Shown here in pieces: positions 7,240 through 17,262 of a stretch of 26,010 bases of DNA; within the stretch, counting starts at the first letter, position 1, and each line of letters opens with the position of its first letter. Source of the DNA: JBPCIX01 sp051005875 (GTDB lineage Bacteria; Actinomycetota; CADDZG01; JAHWKV01). Where the stretch lies: the NCBI GenBank assembly GCA_051005875.1, contig JBPCIX010000050.1, forward strand, positions 1 through 26,010. Direction: 5' to 3'. The translations under genes were made by a program, and so were the position numbers. The notes under the pieces are model-generated. The model was not told the DNA's origin. It saw only the letters and a list, made by a program, of their open reading frames with translations, and did no database searches.

Positions 7240-9624
7240 ATGGCAGTTAAGACCGACCCCGGGGCGGCCGCGTACCACAGGAATGCCGCTGCAGTCACGG
7301 ATAGGGAGGTTTCGGCCCCCAAGGCCAAAGGCAAAGGTGGCCTCTTCTCGAAGCTCTCGGCGCCCAAGGTTCACCGAACGGATCCTGAGGTCCAAAGGCA
7401 AGCGCGCGAGGTAATAGCCGCCCTTGAGAGTCCCCTACCCGCTCTTCGGTCTGGTTTGAACAAGCTCAAGGAACTTCGGCGTGCACGTCTTCTGGGCAAG
7501 CCCGAGGACGAGATGAAGCGCCTCGATAAGATCGCGAAGCTACTCGAAGACGCCAAAGCCGCCCTTGAGGAACAGGACTTCGGCGCTTGCGGCCGGACAG
7601 TGATCGATGCTCATAGGGAACTGTCGGCCCTCGGTGGTTCGCTGACAATAGCCCTGAATCAGGAGCTTGGCCAAGCCGCATTCTCTCGTGAGCTTAAAGC
7701 TCAATTGCAGGACAATATGGAGGATCGGAAGGCGGCCCAGCAAGAGCTAGCGGAGGCCGAAAAGAGCTCGAAGCGCCAAGGGTTGCTGGCCTCCACATCT
7801 GTTTACGAATCTATGGCCCAAGGCCTCGAGTTGGCGGCTGAAATTCTTTCGGGTCAATCAGCGCCCGCCCCCAAAGCGGTGCAACCCAGCGGAAAGACAG
7901 ATGGATCTATTCGAGTCGTCGCGCCGCAAGAATTAGAAACATTTGCCGAGGTAGGGGGCCTGGCTGAAGCTAAGGAACGGTTGCAACGCACCGTCGGCGT
8001 AATGCTTGAGCGGTCCGGCGACGCCGCTTCGGCAGGACTTGTTTTGAACGGAGTTCTTCTCTACGGCCCCCCCGGCACCGGCAAGACATTGCTTGCCAGG
8101 GCGGTTGCGGGAGAGTACGGCTTAAGGTTCATTAGGTTCTCACCGGCGGCCATTGCATCTGCGTACCAGCACGAGCCGGCCAAAAAACTGAGGCAGCTTT
8201 TTGTTCTGGCTGCAGAAAATGCTCCGTGCCTGTTGTTTCTCGACGAAGTGGACACCATCGCCGGCAGGCGCGAAAGCGGTGCTTCTAATTCCAGAGAAAT
8301 CGTGACCCAGCTCCTCAACAGCCTCGAGGAGTACCGTCGCGTGCCCGGCCTGATCATCATGGCGGCCACGAACACTCTCGACGACCTGGACCCGGCCCTC
8401 AGGGAAGGCCGGTTCGACGTCCGGATAGCCATTCCTCTACCCGACCTAGAGGCCCGAACCAAGGTCCTCGAGGTTCAGCTCGAGCAAAGCGGTCTCGATG
8501 TCGATTGGGATTCCATCGACCTAAACGAAATCGCCGAGCAGACTGCCGGCCGAAGCGGCGCCGCAATAACTTCGTTGGTCGCCGGCGCTGCCGAGCGTTC
8601 GCTTACATCCGGCGTGCCGCTCGGCCAGACTCAACTTGTAGAAGAAATCGAAGCTCGCTCAGGGCAAGACCGGGCGCAGACCTACGAAGAGCAAGTCACG
8701 TGGGACGACGTTGTGCTGCCCGCCGACGTACGCCAGCGGCTACAGGAGATACTTTTGGTGTTTCAAAAGCCGGAACTCGGCCGCAAGCTCGGAGTACGGC
8801 CCCCGGCAGGCATCCTTTTGTACGGACCTCCGGGGACCGGCAAGACGACAATAGCCAAGGCTCTCGCGACCGAAGTAAAGGCTTCGTTTTACGAGCATTC
8901 AGCGGCGGACTTGCTCAGCAAGTGGGTGGGTGAATCGGAGCAAAAGGTGGCCCAACTATTCACCCGGGCACGCGCGAACAGACCATCGATCATCTTCATC
9001 GACGAAATCGACACCATGCTAAAGCGGCGCCAATCCGACTCTTCTTCCCCCTGGGAAGAACGCGTCGTTTCCCAATTTCTTCGTGAACTCGATGGTCTTC
9101 AAACCGGCCAGGGCGTCCTGCTGGTCGGGGCGACAAACCGAGTGGACATCATCGACGAAGCGGTGCGCGAACGTCGGCTGGCGCCCATCGAGGTGCCGCT
9201 GCCCGATGTCGAGGGCCGGGTCAAGCTGCTCGAAGTGCTGTGCCGTGACGTTACCATCGGCCCCGACGTCAATCTGGCTCGCGTTGCCGCAGCGACCGAC
9301 GGTATGAGCGGCGCTCATCTCAAACAGGTTCGCAACTCCGCAGGGATGAAGGCGCTTTCTCGGACCGCTGTCGAGGGCGGCAGCGACGCTGCGGTCACCG
9401 AAGCCGACTTTGCAGCGGCTCTCCAGGAACGGGGGTTCAGCCTAGACGGGGCACCCAGGGCTAAGCCTAAGTCAACGAAAACCAAGCCCACCTCAACGAA
9501 AACCAAGCCCACGGCATCGGCCAACAGCAAGACTTCTGCAAAGCTGAAAACCCCCGCCCGCAAATCCGCAGCTAAACCGAAACCCATTGCAAAATCACCT
9601 AAGGCGCCTTCAAAAAGGAGCTAG
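7240..9624 (+). CDS. Tandem AAA+ ATPase (Cdc48/Vps4-like type) with helical N-domain and lysine-rich tail
   Basis: This 794-residue protein has two AAA+ modules of the classic Cdc48/VCP clade, which use ATP to unfold or remodel proteins. Residues about 45-205 are predicted helical and charged, unlike the double-psi barrel of Cdc48. The first module has Walker A GPPGTGKT (276-283), Walker B LLFLDE (331-336), ATN sensor (376-378) and REGRFD (388-393). The second has Walker A at 529-536, Walker B IIFIDE (584-589) and ATN (631-633). Only the second module has the usual pore loop KWVGESE (561-567); the first reads AYQHEPAKK. In the second, the usual RPGRFD block is RERRLA. Residues 741-794 form a Lys/Ser/Thr/Pro/Ala tail like histone H1. 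GGGAGG at 7230-7235, four bases before ATG, supports the start. It follows the fusion protease by 103 bases. Substrate unknown. Confidence 0.93.
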   Translation: MAVKTDPGAAAYHRNAAAVTDREVSAPKAKGKGGLFSKLSAPKVHRTDPEVQRQAREVIAALESPLPALRSGLNKLKELRRARLLGKPEDEMKRLDKIAKLLEDAKAALEEQDFGACGRTVIDAHRELSALGGSLTIALNQELGQAAFSRELKAQLQDNMEDRKAAQQELAEAEKSSKRQGLLASTSVYESMAQGLELAAEILSGQSAPAPKAVQPSGKTDGSIRVVAPQELETFAEVGGLAEAKERLQRTVGVMLERSGDAASAGLVLNGVLLYGPPGTGKTLLARAVAGEYGLRFIRFSPAAIASAYQHEPAKKLRQLFVLAAENAPCLLFLDEVDTIAGRRESGASNSREIVTQLLNSLEEYRRVPGLIIMAATNTLDDLDPALREGRFDVRIAIPLPDLEARTKVLEVQLEQSGLDVDWDSIDLNEIAEQTAGRSGAAITSLVAGAAERSLTSGVPLGQTQLVEEIEARSGQDRAQTYEEQVTWDDVVLPADVRQRLQEILLVFQKPELGRKLGVRPPAGILLYGPPGTGKTTIAKALATEVKASFYEHSAADLLSKWVGESEQKVAQLFTRARANRPSIIFIDEIDTMLKRRQSDSSSPWEERVVSQFLRELDGLQTGQGVLLVGATNRVDIIDEAVRERRLAPIEVPLPDVEGRVKLLEVLCRDVTIGPDVNLARVAAATDGMSGAHLKQVRNSAGMKALSRTAVEGGSDAAVTEADFAAALQERGFSLDGAPRAKPKSTKTKPTSTKTKPTASANSKTSAKLKTPARKSAAKPKPIAKSPKAPSKRS
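9472..9513 (+). repeat. 21-bp duplication in the ATPase lysine-rich tail
   Basis: Two adjacent 21-bp units (9472-9492 and 9493-9513) differ only in the last base. Each encodes STKTKPT in frame (residues 745-751 and 752-758). This is a recent-looking internal duplication inside the basic tail. Confidence 0.9.
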
Positions 9625-9636
9625 AAAGGACCAAGT

Positions 9637-10026
9637 ATGAATCTGAACGGAATATTGATTGGCTCCGAAAACCCCAAGGCCCTGTCCGACTATTACACCA
9701 AACTTTTTGGCAAGCCCGGCTGGGACATGGGCGGTTACACCGGCTGGCAAATCGGCGACGGAGGAGTGACGATTGGCCCGCACGATCAGGTGAAGGGCAA
9801 AAACACCCAGCCGGGGAGAGTGATTTGGAATATCGCAACACCCGACGTGAAAGGCGAGTTTGAGAAATTCAAAGCTGCCGGAGCAACAGTGGTCAAAGAA
9901 CCTTACGCACCCGAAATGGACGCCGAATCCGCCGCCGAGATGAAAATGCCGGAGGGCACAGAATTTTGGATCGCAACATTCTCAGACCCGGACGGCAACT
10001 ACTTCCAGCTAATGACCCCAATGTAG
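9637..10026 (+). CDS. VOC-superfamily (glyoxalase/bleomycin-resistance fold) protein
   Basis: This 129-residue protein has the two beta-alpha-beta-beta-beta halves of a vicinal oxygen chelate domain. The first runs from NGILIGSENPKALSDYYTKLFG. The second begins near GRVIWNIATPDVKGEFEKFKAAGA and ends in FSDPDGNYFQLMTPM. The C-terminal position that is usually a metal-binding Glu (GNxxEL) is Gln here, and no N-terminal His ligand is obvious, so a classical metal-dependent glyoxalase activity is doubtful. The substrate cannot be told from sequence. The start is ATG 9637 with AAAGGA six bases upstream. It follows the ATPase stop by 12 bases and is probably co-transcribed with it. It converges on the toxin gene. 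Confidence 0.88.
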   Translation: MNLNGILIGSENPKALSDYYTKLFGKPGWDMGGYTGWQIGDGGVTIGPHDQVKGKNTQPGRVIWNIATPDVKGEFEKFKAAGATVVKEPYAPEMDAESAAEMKMPEGTEFWIATFSDPDGNYFQLMTPM

Positions 10027-10057
10027 AGCCCAGTTCATTTTGGAGTTGCTCCTGAGC

Positions 10058-10366
10058 TCATTCACACTCAAGCGCAATCGCCAGGGCCTTACACAGTTCG
10101 TCCATCCGCTCGTCTGCAAGTTTGCCCACCAGGCGCTTGAACCGGTCGCGCCTAAGCAGGGTTAAATTGTCCAAAGAGGCCATGCAGTCACGGTCAAGCC
10201 CATCCTCAGCACCCAGGTGGACTGCAGTCGGAATATCCCGAAGCCTCGACGTCAAGGGCGCAACAAGGACTGCGTTTAGGGTTCGCCCTGCAAAGTCACG
10301 ATGCATGACCACCGCGGGACGCAGTTTATCCATATCCGCCAGCCAGATCTCTCCACGACGGGGCGT
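10058..10366 (-). CDS. mazF: MazF/PemK-type toxin with an apparent ACG start
   Basis: The protein matches the MazF/PemK family of sequence-specific RNA-cleaving toxins: RPAVVMHRDFAGRTLNAVLVAPLTSR and the C-terminal MDELCKALAIALEC pattern are typical. The first ATG in frame (10333) gives 91 residues and omits the first conserved strand. That strand is encoded immediately upstream in the same frame (PRRGEIWLAD), but no ATG, GTG or TTG precedes it before an in-frame stop. The natural start position holds ACG at 10366, one base after the antitoxin stop codon, exactly where a coupled ATG would be expected. Coordinates here use that ACG, giving 102 residues, the usual family length. The gene may initiate weakly at ACG, be expressed from 10333 in truncated form, or be inactivated. 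Confidence 0.8.
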   Translation of the reverse strand, partial: TPRRGEIWLADMDKLRPAVVMHRDFAGRTLNAVLVAPLTSRLRDIPTAVHLGAEDGLDRDCMASLDNLTLLRRDRFKRLVGKLADERMDELCKALAIALECE

Positions 10367-10367
10367 G

Positions 10368-10625
10368 CTACCAATCGAGTTTGGCGTCTTCCAATCCTTC
10401 CAGGCTTAGATCGGCCCATGTGTTCTCCTCAGCGGTCGGCGGGGCGTCCCGATATCCTTTAGCCAGGGCCTCATCCACACCCTTGGCACGCCGACGAGCA
10501 AGCCAGTCATCCACAGCCACGCGGATCACCTCAGCGCGCGAGGAAAAATCTTCTCCCTTAAGGGCGTCTATCTCATTGAGAGCATCAATGTCGATCTGGA
10601 AGGCAACCTGTTTGACTTTTCCCAT
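10368..10625 (-). CDS. Ribbon-helix-helix antitoxin partner of MazF
   Basis: The 85-residue protein has an N-terminal ribbon-helix-helix DNA-binding region: a beta strand near KQVAFQIDIDALNEI, then helices with FSSRAEVIRVAVDDWLARRR. The acidic C-terminal tail (from about 50) probably neutralises the toxin. Family knowledge predicts a dimer that binds its own promoter and represses the pair. I chose ATG 10625 because the ribbon strand begins soon after it. The frame extends further upstream: a TTG at 10649 has AGGAG four bases before it and could be the true start, adding eight residues. The stop TAG (10370-10368) is one base from the toxin's presumed start, so the two are translationally coupled. 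It lies between ppdK (downstream of the ppdK stop) and the VOC gene. Confidence 0.85.
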   Translation of the reverse strand: MGKVKQVAFQIDIDALNEIDALKGEDFSSRAEVIRVAVDDWLARRRAKGVDEALAKGYRDAPPTAEENTWADLSLEGLEDAKLDW

Positions 10626-10630
10626 GGGAC

Positions 10631-10648
10631 CATCATACACATCATACA
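10631..10648. promoter_or_regulatory. Perfect 9-bp tandem repeat at the antitoxin start, candidate operator
   Basis: CATCATACA occurs twice without a gap (10631-10639 and 10640-10648). On the gene strand this reads TGTATGATG twice, and each copy contains TATGAT, close to a -10 hexamer. It lies just upstream of ATG 10625. Ribbon-helix-helix antitoxins commonly bind short repeated sites here, so an autorepression operator is a reasonable inference. If translation begins at TTG 10649 the repeat would instead be coding. Confidence 0.45.
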
Positions 10649-10734
10649 AACCACTCCTCATCGACCGCGCCCACTGTCTCAAAAATAGATCCCTACCGCT
10701 GATTGTCCTAGAAGGCTGGCAAGGCGATAGTGAT

Positions 10735-13499
<2,765 letters not shown>

Positions 13500-13509
<10 letters not shown>

Positions 13510-14822
13510 GCCAGGCGCTCTTGCAAGTATCCATTCAGCTTGTCGATACTGACGCGGTCTTGTTGCATTGAATCGCGTTCGCGCACGGTCACGGCCTGAT
13601 CATCCAAGGATTCGAAATCCACCGTTACAGCAAATGGGGTGCCGACCTCGTCATGGCGGCGGTACCTTTTGCCAATCGAGCCTGCATCGTCGTAGTCGAT
13701 CATGTATTCCTTCCGTAAACCATCGGCCACTTTCCGGGCGACCGGCACAAGATTCTCGTGCTTTGACAAGGGCAGCACGGCAGCCTTATATGCGGCCAGC
13801 TGAGGGTGAAGTTTTAGAACGGTGCGCTTTTCGATTTTTCCCGAAGCGGTGGGGACCTCTTCTTCGCGATAAGCGTCGATCAAGAAGGCGAGCAAGGCTC
13901 TGGTCGCGCCGGCCGCCGGCTCGATGACGTAGGGAGTGTAATGCTCGTCGGCGGCGGCGTCATAGTAGGTCATGTCCTGGCCTGAAAGTTTCTGGTGCTG
14001 GCTGAGATCGTAATCACCCCGGTTGGCTATACCTTCAAGCTCACCCCAGCCCCAGGGGTAGCGGTACTCAATGTCCACGGTGCGCTTTGAGTAATGGGAA
14101 AGTTCGTCGGATTCGTGCTCACGAAGGCGCAAGTTTTCGGCACGAAGCCCTAAGTTGGAATACCAGGCGAATCTCTCATCGATCCAGTACTGGTGGTGCT
14201 CTTCGTCGGTGCCGGGCTTTACGAAGTACTCCATCTCCATCTGTTCAAATTCTCTGGTGCGAAAGATAAAGTTGCCCGGAGTAATTTCGTTTCGAAATGA
14301 CTTCCCCTGCTGTGCGATGCCGAATGGCACCTTCTTGCGTGAGGAATTCAAGACCTGCGGGAAATCGACAAAAATACCCTGGGCGGTTTCGGGCCGCAGC
14401 CATGCTACTGAGCTGTCATCTTCCACCGGACCCATGTGGGTCTTGAACATCAAATTGAAGTTTCTTGGATCGGTGAACTTGTTCTGTCCGCAATCGGGGC
14501 AATTGCCGCTGGTTAAATGGTCTTCTCTGAATCGATGGTGGCAATTGAGGCACTCGACCAACGGATCGGTGAACACCTCGACGTGGCCCGAGGCCTCCCA
14601 TGTCTTAGGATTCAAGATAACCGACGAGTCCAGGCCGACCATATCGCCGCGAAGCTGGACCATCGAACGCCACCAGGCTCGCTTGATGTTCTCCTTCATT
14701 TCCACGCCCAATGGCCCGTAATCCCAGCCTGAACGAAGCCCGCCGTAAATCTCGGCCGACTGGAAGACGATTCCCCGCCGCTTGGCGAGGTTGACTATTT
14801 CATCGAGTGTGGGACTGGTCAT
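13500..14822 (-). CDS. glyS: Glycyl-tRNA synthetase (single-chain, dimeric type)
   Basis: This class II synthetase charges tRNA-Gly. At 440 residues it is the homodimeric form, not the two-subunit GlyQ/GlyS form. Visible features are the N-terminal motif 1 region (GLRSGWDYGPLGVEMKENI), a zinc site with C91, C94, C108 and C111, the substrate block LRPETAQGIFVDF (142-154), motif 2 with FRTREFEQMEMEYF (187-200), and motif 3 near EPAAGATRALLAFL (301-314). The anticodon-binding domain follows from about residue 340 (LKLHPQLAAYKAAVLPL). The start ATG 14822 has no ribosome binding site and lies only 24-36 bases from the start of the divergent gene. A TACGAT hexamer nine bases before the ATG could drive a leaderless transcript. 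It is followed, with overlap, by ppdK. Confidence 0.97.
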
Positions 14823-14848
14823 GAACGCTACATCGTATCGGATAGTGT

Positions 14849-14853
14849 GGGAG
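14849..14853 (+). promoter_or_regulatory. Shine-Dalgarno site favouring a TTG start at 14859
   Basis: GGGAG at 14849-14853 lies five bases before an in-frame TTG at 14859. The alternative GTG at 14847 has no ribosome binding site upstream. The TTG start loses only four residues and keeps the whole first membrane segment. Confidence 0.55.
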
Positions 14854-14858
14854 ACACT

Positions 14859-16151
14859 TTGACTGCCTGGAAGATTGTTAGCATCCTGCTGCTGGTTGGG
14901 GCCAATGCCTTTTTCGTGGCCGCCGAGTTCGGCCTCGTCGCTGTTCGGCGCAGCCGGATCCAGGAACTGGTCGATCAGGGCAGCAAAAGGGCCGTGGCCG
15001 CGCTAAAAGCCGTGGTCGATATCAACCTGATGCTTTCAGGGTGCCAGCTTGGAATCACGTTTGCCAGCCTCGGACTGGGCGCCATCGGTGAACCCGCTCT
15101 AGCTCATCTGTTCGAAGGACTGTTCGGGTTCCTCCCTCCCCCGCTGGATGTACTGGCGACGCATGGCGCGGCCGTGACCGCCGCCTTCGCGATCATCACG
15201 TTTTTGCATGTAGTTCTGGGGGAACTGGTGCCCAAGAACCTCTCGATCGCCCTTCCGGAGGCCACGGCCCTGTGGGTCGCCACTCCAATGCGGGCGTTCG
15301 CTTTTGTCTTTCGGCCGCTCATCTGGCTATTTAATGAAACGGCGAATTTGACACTCCGACTCGTCGGAATCACCGCCCGTAGCGAGATCAGCGGCATCCA
15401 CAGTCCTGAGGAGCTGGCGATCATCATCGAGGAATCCCGCCGGGGTGGCACCCTCCATTCGGGCCAAAGCCGGATGCTAACCAGAACCCTTGAGTTCCCT
15501 GAAAAAAGAGCCGTCGAAGCAATGATACCGAGAGTAGCCACCGAGGCCATCAAGATTGATGCTGATCTCGAACAAGTGCTCGACAGAGCTGAAAAGACGG
15601 GATTTTCTCGATTCGCGGTTTGGAAGGAAAGGCCCGACGAATTTGTAGGCGTAGTTCACCTAAAGGACATGCTGAAAGAATCCAGAAAAGACCCAAGCGC
15701 CACAGTCAAGCATGCTGTGCGAGGCGCTCTGATCGTTCCCGAATCGCTTCCGCTTGAGGAAGTCCTTGTGCAAATGCGGGCGGAGCGGAATCACTTCGCG
15801 ATAGTCCTCGACGAGTTCGGCTCCACCTCTGGAATCTTGACCCTCGAAGACATCATCGAGGAAGTCATAGGTGAGATAAGAGACGAATACGACGTCCGCG
15901 AAAGGATGGTCAAGAAGGTTGAGGGAGGCTTCAGAATCCCCGGTGCAATGCGCCCCGATGAGATGTTAGAAGCGACCGGCTGCAGGCTGCCTGAAGGAGA
16001 ATACGAAACCGTCGCCGGATACATCCTCGAGCGCCTGGGGCGCCTTGCTCAAAGAGGCGACGAGGTTGAAATCAACGGGTGCAAACTTCGAGTGGCGCAT
16101 GTTCAACACCGCCGGATTCTATCGGTGGACGTAAAACCCCCGCCAGCCTGA
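14859..16151 (+). CDS. CorC/HlyC-family (CNNM-type) membrane protein with CBS pair
   Basis: Using TTG 14859 the protein has 430 residues; GTG 14847 would add four. Residues 1 to about 180 form the DUF21/CNNM transmembrane domain, with the conserved opening ANAFFVAAEFGLVAVRRSR and the block LMLSGCQLGITFASLGLGAIGEPA. Residues about 200-330 form two CBS domains, the second ending in the family signature DEFGSTSGILTLEDIIEEVIGEI. The last 85 residues form the CorC/HlyC C-terminal domain (GGFRIPGAMRPDE to the end). Relatives bind ATP-Mg at the CBS pair and are implicated in magnesium or cobalt efflux or tolerance; older haemolysin annotations are misleading. It diverges from glyS and converges on recO. 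A family member near recO is also found in other Actinobacteria. The transported ion is not readable from sequence. Confidence 0.92.
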   Translation: MTAWKIVSILLLVGANAFFVAAEFGLVAVRRSRIQELVDQGSKRAVAALKAVVDINLMLSGCQLGITFASLGLGAIGEPALAHLFEGLFGFLPPPLDVLATHGAAVTAAFAIITFLHVVLGELVPKNLSIALPEATALWVATPMRAFAFVFRPLIWLFNETANLTLRLVGITARSEISGIHSPEELAIIIEESRRGGTLHSGQSRMLTRTLEFPEKRAVEAMIPRVATEAIKIDADLEQVLDRAEKTGFSRFAVWKERPDEFVGVVHLKDMLKESRKDPSATVKHAVRGALIVPESLPLEEVLVQMRAERNHFAIVLDEFGSTSGILTLEDIIEEVIGEIRDEYDVRERMVKKVEGGFRIPGAMRPDEMLEATGCRLPEGEYETVAGYILERLGRLAQRGDEVEINGCKLRVAHVQHRRILSVDVKPPPA

Positions 16152-16194
16152 GGGCCGCAAACTAAATGCGGCGGGCCGGTAGTCTTCGCGCTAG

Positions 16195-16236
16195 TGGCTC
16201 GTCACTACTGGCTCGTCACTACTGGCTCGTCACTAG
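16195..16236. repeat. Three tandem 14-bp repeats across the recO stop codon
   Basis: TGGCTCGTCACTAC occurs at 16195-16208 and 16209-16222, and a third copy at 16223-16236 differs only in its last base. The outer edges, CTAGTG (16191-16196) and CACTAG (16231-16236), are inverted copies, so the array could also fold. It overlaps the end of recO: the protein's final VTSQ and its stop codon fall within the array. The other side faces the end of the CorC/HlyC gene, so it fills half of a convergent gap. Confidence 0.9.
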
Positions 16237-16956
16237 TGGGGCAAGAGCCAGTCCGGTTGCGGCCGCCTTTAGGCGCCGCTCAAGGTGGTACTCGGTGTAA
16301 TAGCGCGACAGCCTTGCCGCCAGCGAGACCAGCGCCCGGTCGGTTCCAATCTCGGTAAAGTCCCAGCCCGCCCGGATTGTGTCGCTCATCAGCTCCAAAA
16401 CTGTTGTGCCAACTTCTTCAGAGTCGCCCGAGCGGCAATCCGGGCACACCGCTCCCCCTTGAACCGGCGAAAACCATGCCGCCGGATTTCCACATTCTGC
16501 GCAACGATCGATGCAGGGGGCGAAGCCGGCGATGCCCGAAAGCCTGAGCAAAAATCCCGACAAGACCAGTGGCGAAGCAGTTATGCAAAGTTGATGCAAG
16601 GCCTCGTTCAATAACTTGAATGTCCGGGGCGACCCCTGGCCTTGTTGAGCCACCCGGTCGCAAGCCTCAAGCATCACCTCGCCCATGGCAAAGCGGTCAA
16701 GATCCTCGCGGATTGCCCGGTTGGGCTCGATAACCCCAACCTGCGTGACGGTATCGAGGTCAGATTTGCCCCGCCACATAACCAAAGAAACCCGTGAAAA
16801 TGGCTCCAATCGGCCGCCATACCGGCTCTTGGTCTTGCGAATCCCCTTGGCCACCCCCCGAATCTTCCCCTCAGCCAGCCCCAGGAAAGTGACTATCCGA
16901 TCTGCCTCGCCCAAACGCATAGTGCGCAAAACGACAGCCTCATCTTTATAGAGCAT
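16219..16956 (-). CDS. recO: DNA repair protein RecO
   Basis: RecO works with RecR (and RecF) to load RecA onto SSB-coated DNA at gaps. The 245-residue protein starts with the typical LYKDEAVVLRTMRLGEADRIVTFL, which forms the N-terminal OB fold (about 1-80). A helical middle follows, then a zinc site (CIDRCAECG and CPDC). I placed the start at ATG 16956 because RecO proteins begin close to this block; a GTG at 17007 would add 17 unrelated residues. No strong ribosome binding site precedes either. The C-terminal VTSQ and stop are encoded inside a 14-bp tandem repeat, so the true ancestral end may have been altered. It is the last gene of the long minus-strand cluster. Confidence 0.93.
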   Translation of the reverse strand: MLYKDEAVVLRTMRLGEADRIVTFLGLAEGKIRGVAKGIRKTKSRYGGRLEPFSRVSLVMWRGKSDLDTVTQVGVIEPNRAIREDLDRFAMGEVMLEACDRVAQQGQGSPRTFKLLNEALHQLCITASPLVLSGFLLRLSGIAGFAPCIDRCAECGNPAAWFSPVQGGAVCPDCRSGDSEEVGTTVLELMSDTIRAGWDFTEIGTDRALVSLAARLSRYYTEYHLERRLKAAATGLALAPLVTSQ

Positions 16957-17041
16957 AGGACCAACAAATATAGAAGCCGCCGAGCCCAACCAAGCGGATT
17001 TAGGCACACGAAAAACGCCGAACTCAGATGTGCTGGCCGGC

Positions 17042-17245
17042 TTAGGCTGCGGGCTTGCGGTTGTTACCTGCTACAAACCAGATGGCTATTGCGAAAGCTA
17101 CCGACACCATAGCTAGGGCTGAGTGGACCGCTTTGAAGGCGGTCGTGCGGGAGTCGTCTTGCAGAATGTTGAAAATCCTGGTTCCCCAAATCCAAAGGGT
17201 CCAAAGCGATGCTGCTCGAAGAATAATTAGGTCGCGGCGTGACAT
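17042..17245 (-). CDS. Small SCO4848-like membrane protein
   Basis: This 67-residue protein, counted from ATG 17245, has two hydrophobic segments (about 5-23 and 40-60). They are separated by a short polar stretch containing WGTRIFNILQDDSR, and the basic tail is NNRKP. The pattern of tryptophans, an aromatic-IF-N-I-L-D loop and a closing VSVAFAIAIWFVAG resembles the actinobacterial SCO4848 family of small membrane proteins; that match is by memory of the pattern and is tentative. The frame extends 38 codons upstream into maoC, but those residues look like noise. Function is unknown. It lies 17 bases after the maoC stop, on the same strand, and 85 bases before recO. Confidence 0.65.
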   Translation of the reverse strand: MSRRDLIILRAASLWTLWIWGTRIFNILQDDSRTTAFKAVHSALAMVSVAFAIAIWFVAGNNRKPAA

Positions 17246-17262
17246 GGTTTTTATGCTACCCG

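Noticed and set aside
10333..10382. Frameshift fusion of antitoxin and toxin into one protein
   Set aside because: The antitoxin has a normal stop and the toxin frame has its own conserved N-terminus right after it. No slippery run is visible; an altered start codon is the simpler explanation.
14823..14858. T-box or other riboswitch upstream of glyS
   Set aside because: The space before glyS is only 24-36 bases before the divergent gene begins, and no T-box core or antiterminator pairing was seen.
16154..16172. Terminator hairpin after the CorC/HlyC gene
   Set aside because: GCCGC and GCGGC can pair around a nine-base loop, but the stem is only five pairs and no T-tract follows on either strand, so intrinsic termination is not supported.
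16195..16236. CRISPR-like array
   Set aside because: The 14-bp units are contiguous with no spacers, are too short, and no cas gene is nearby.
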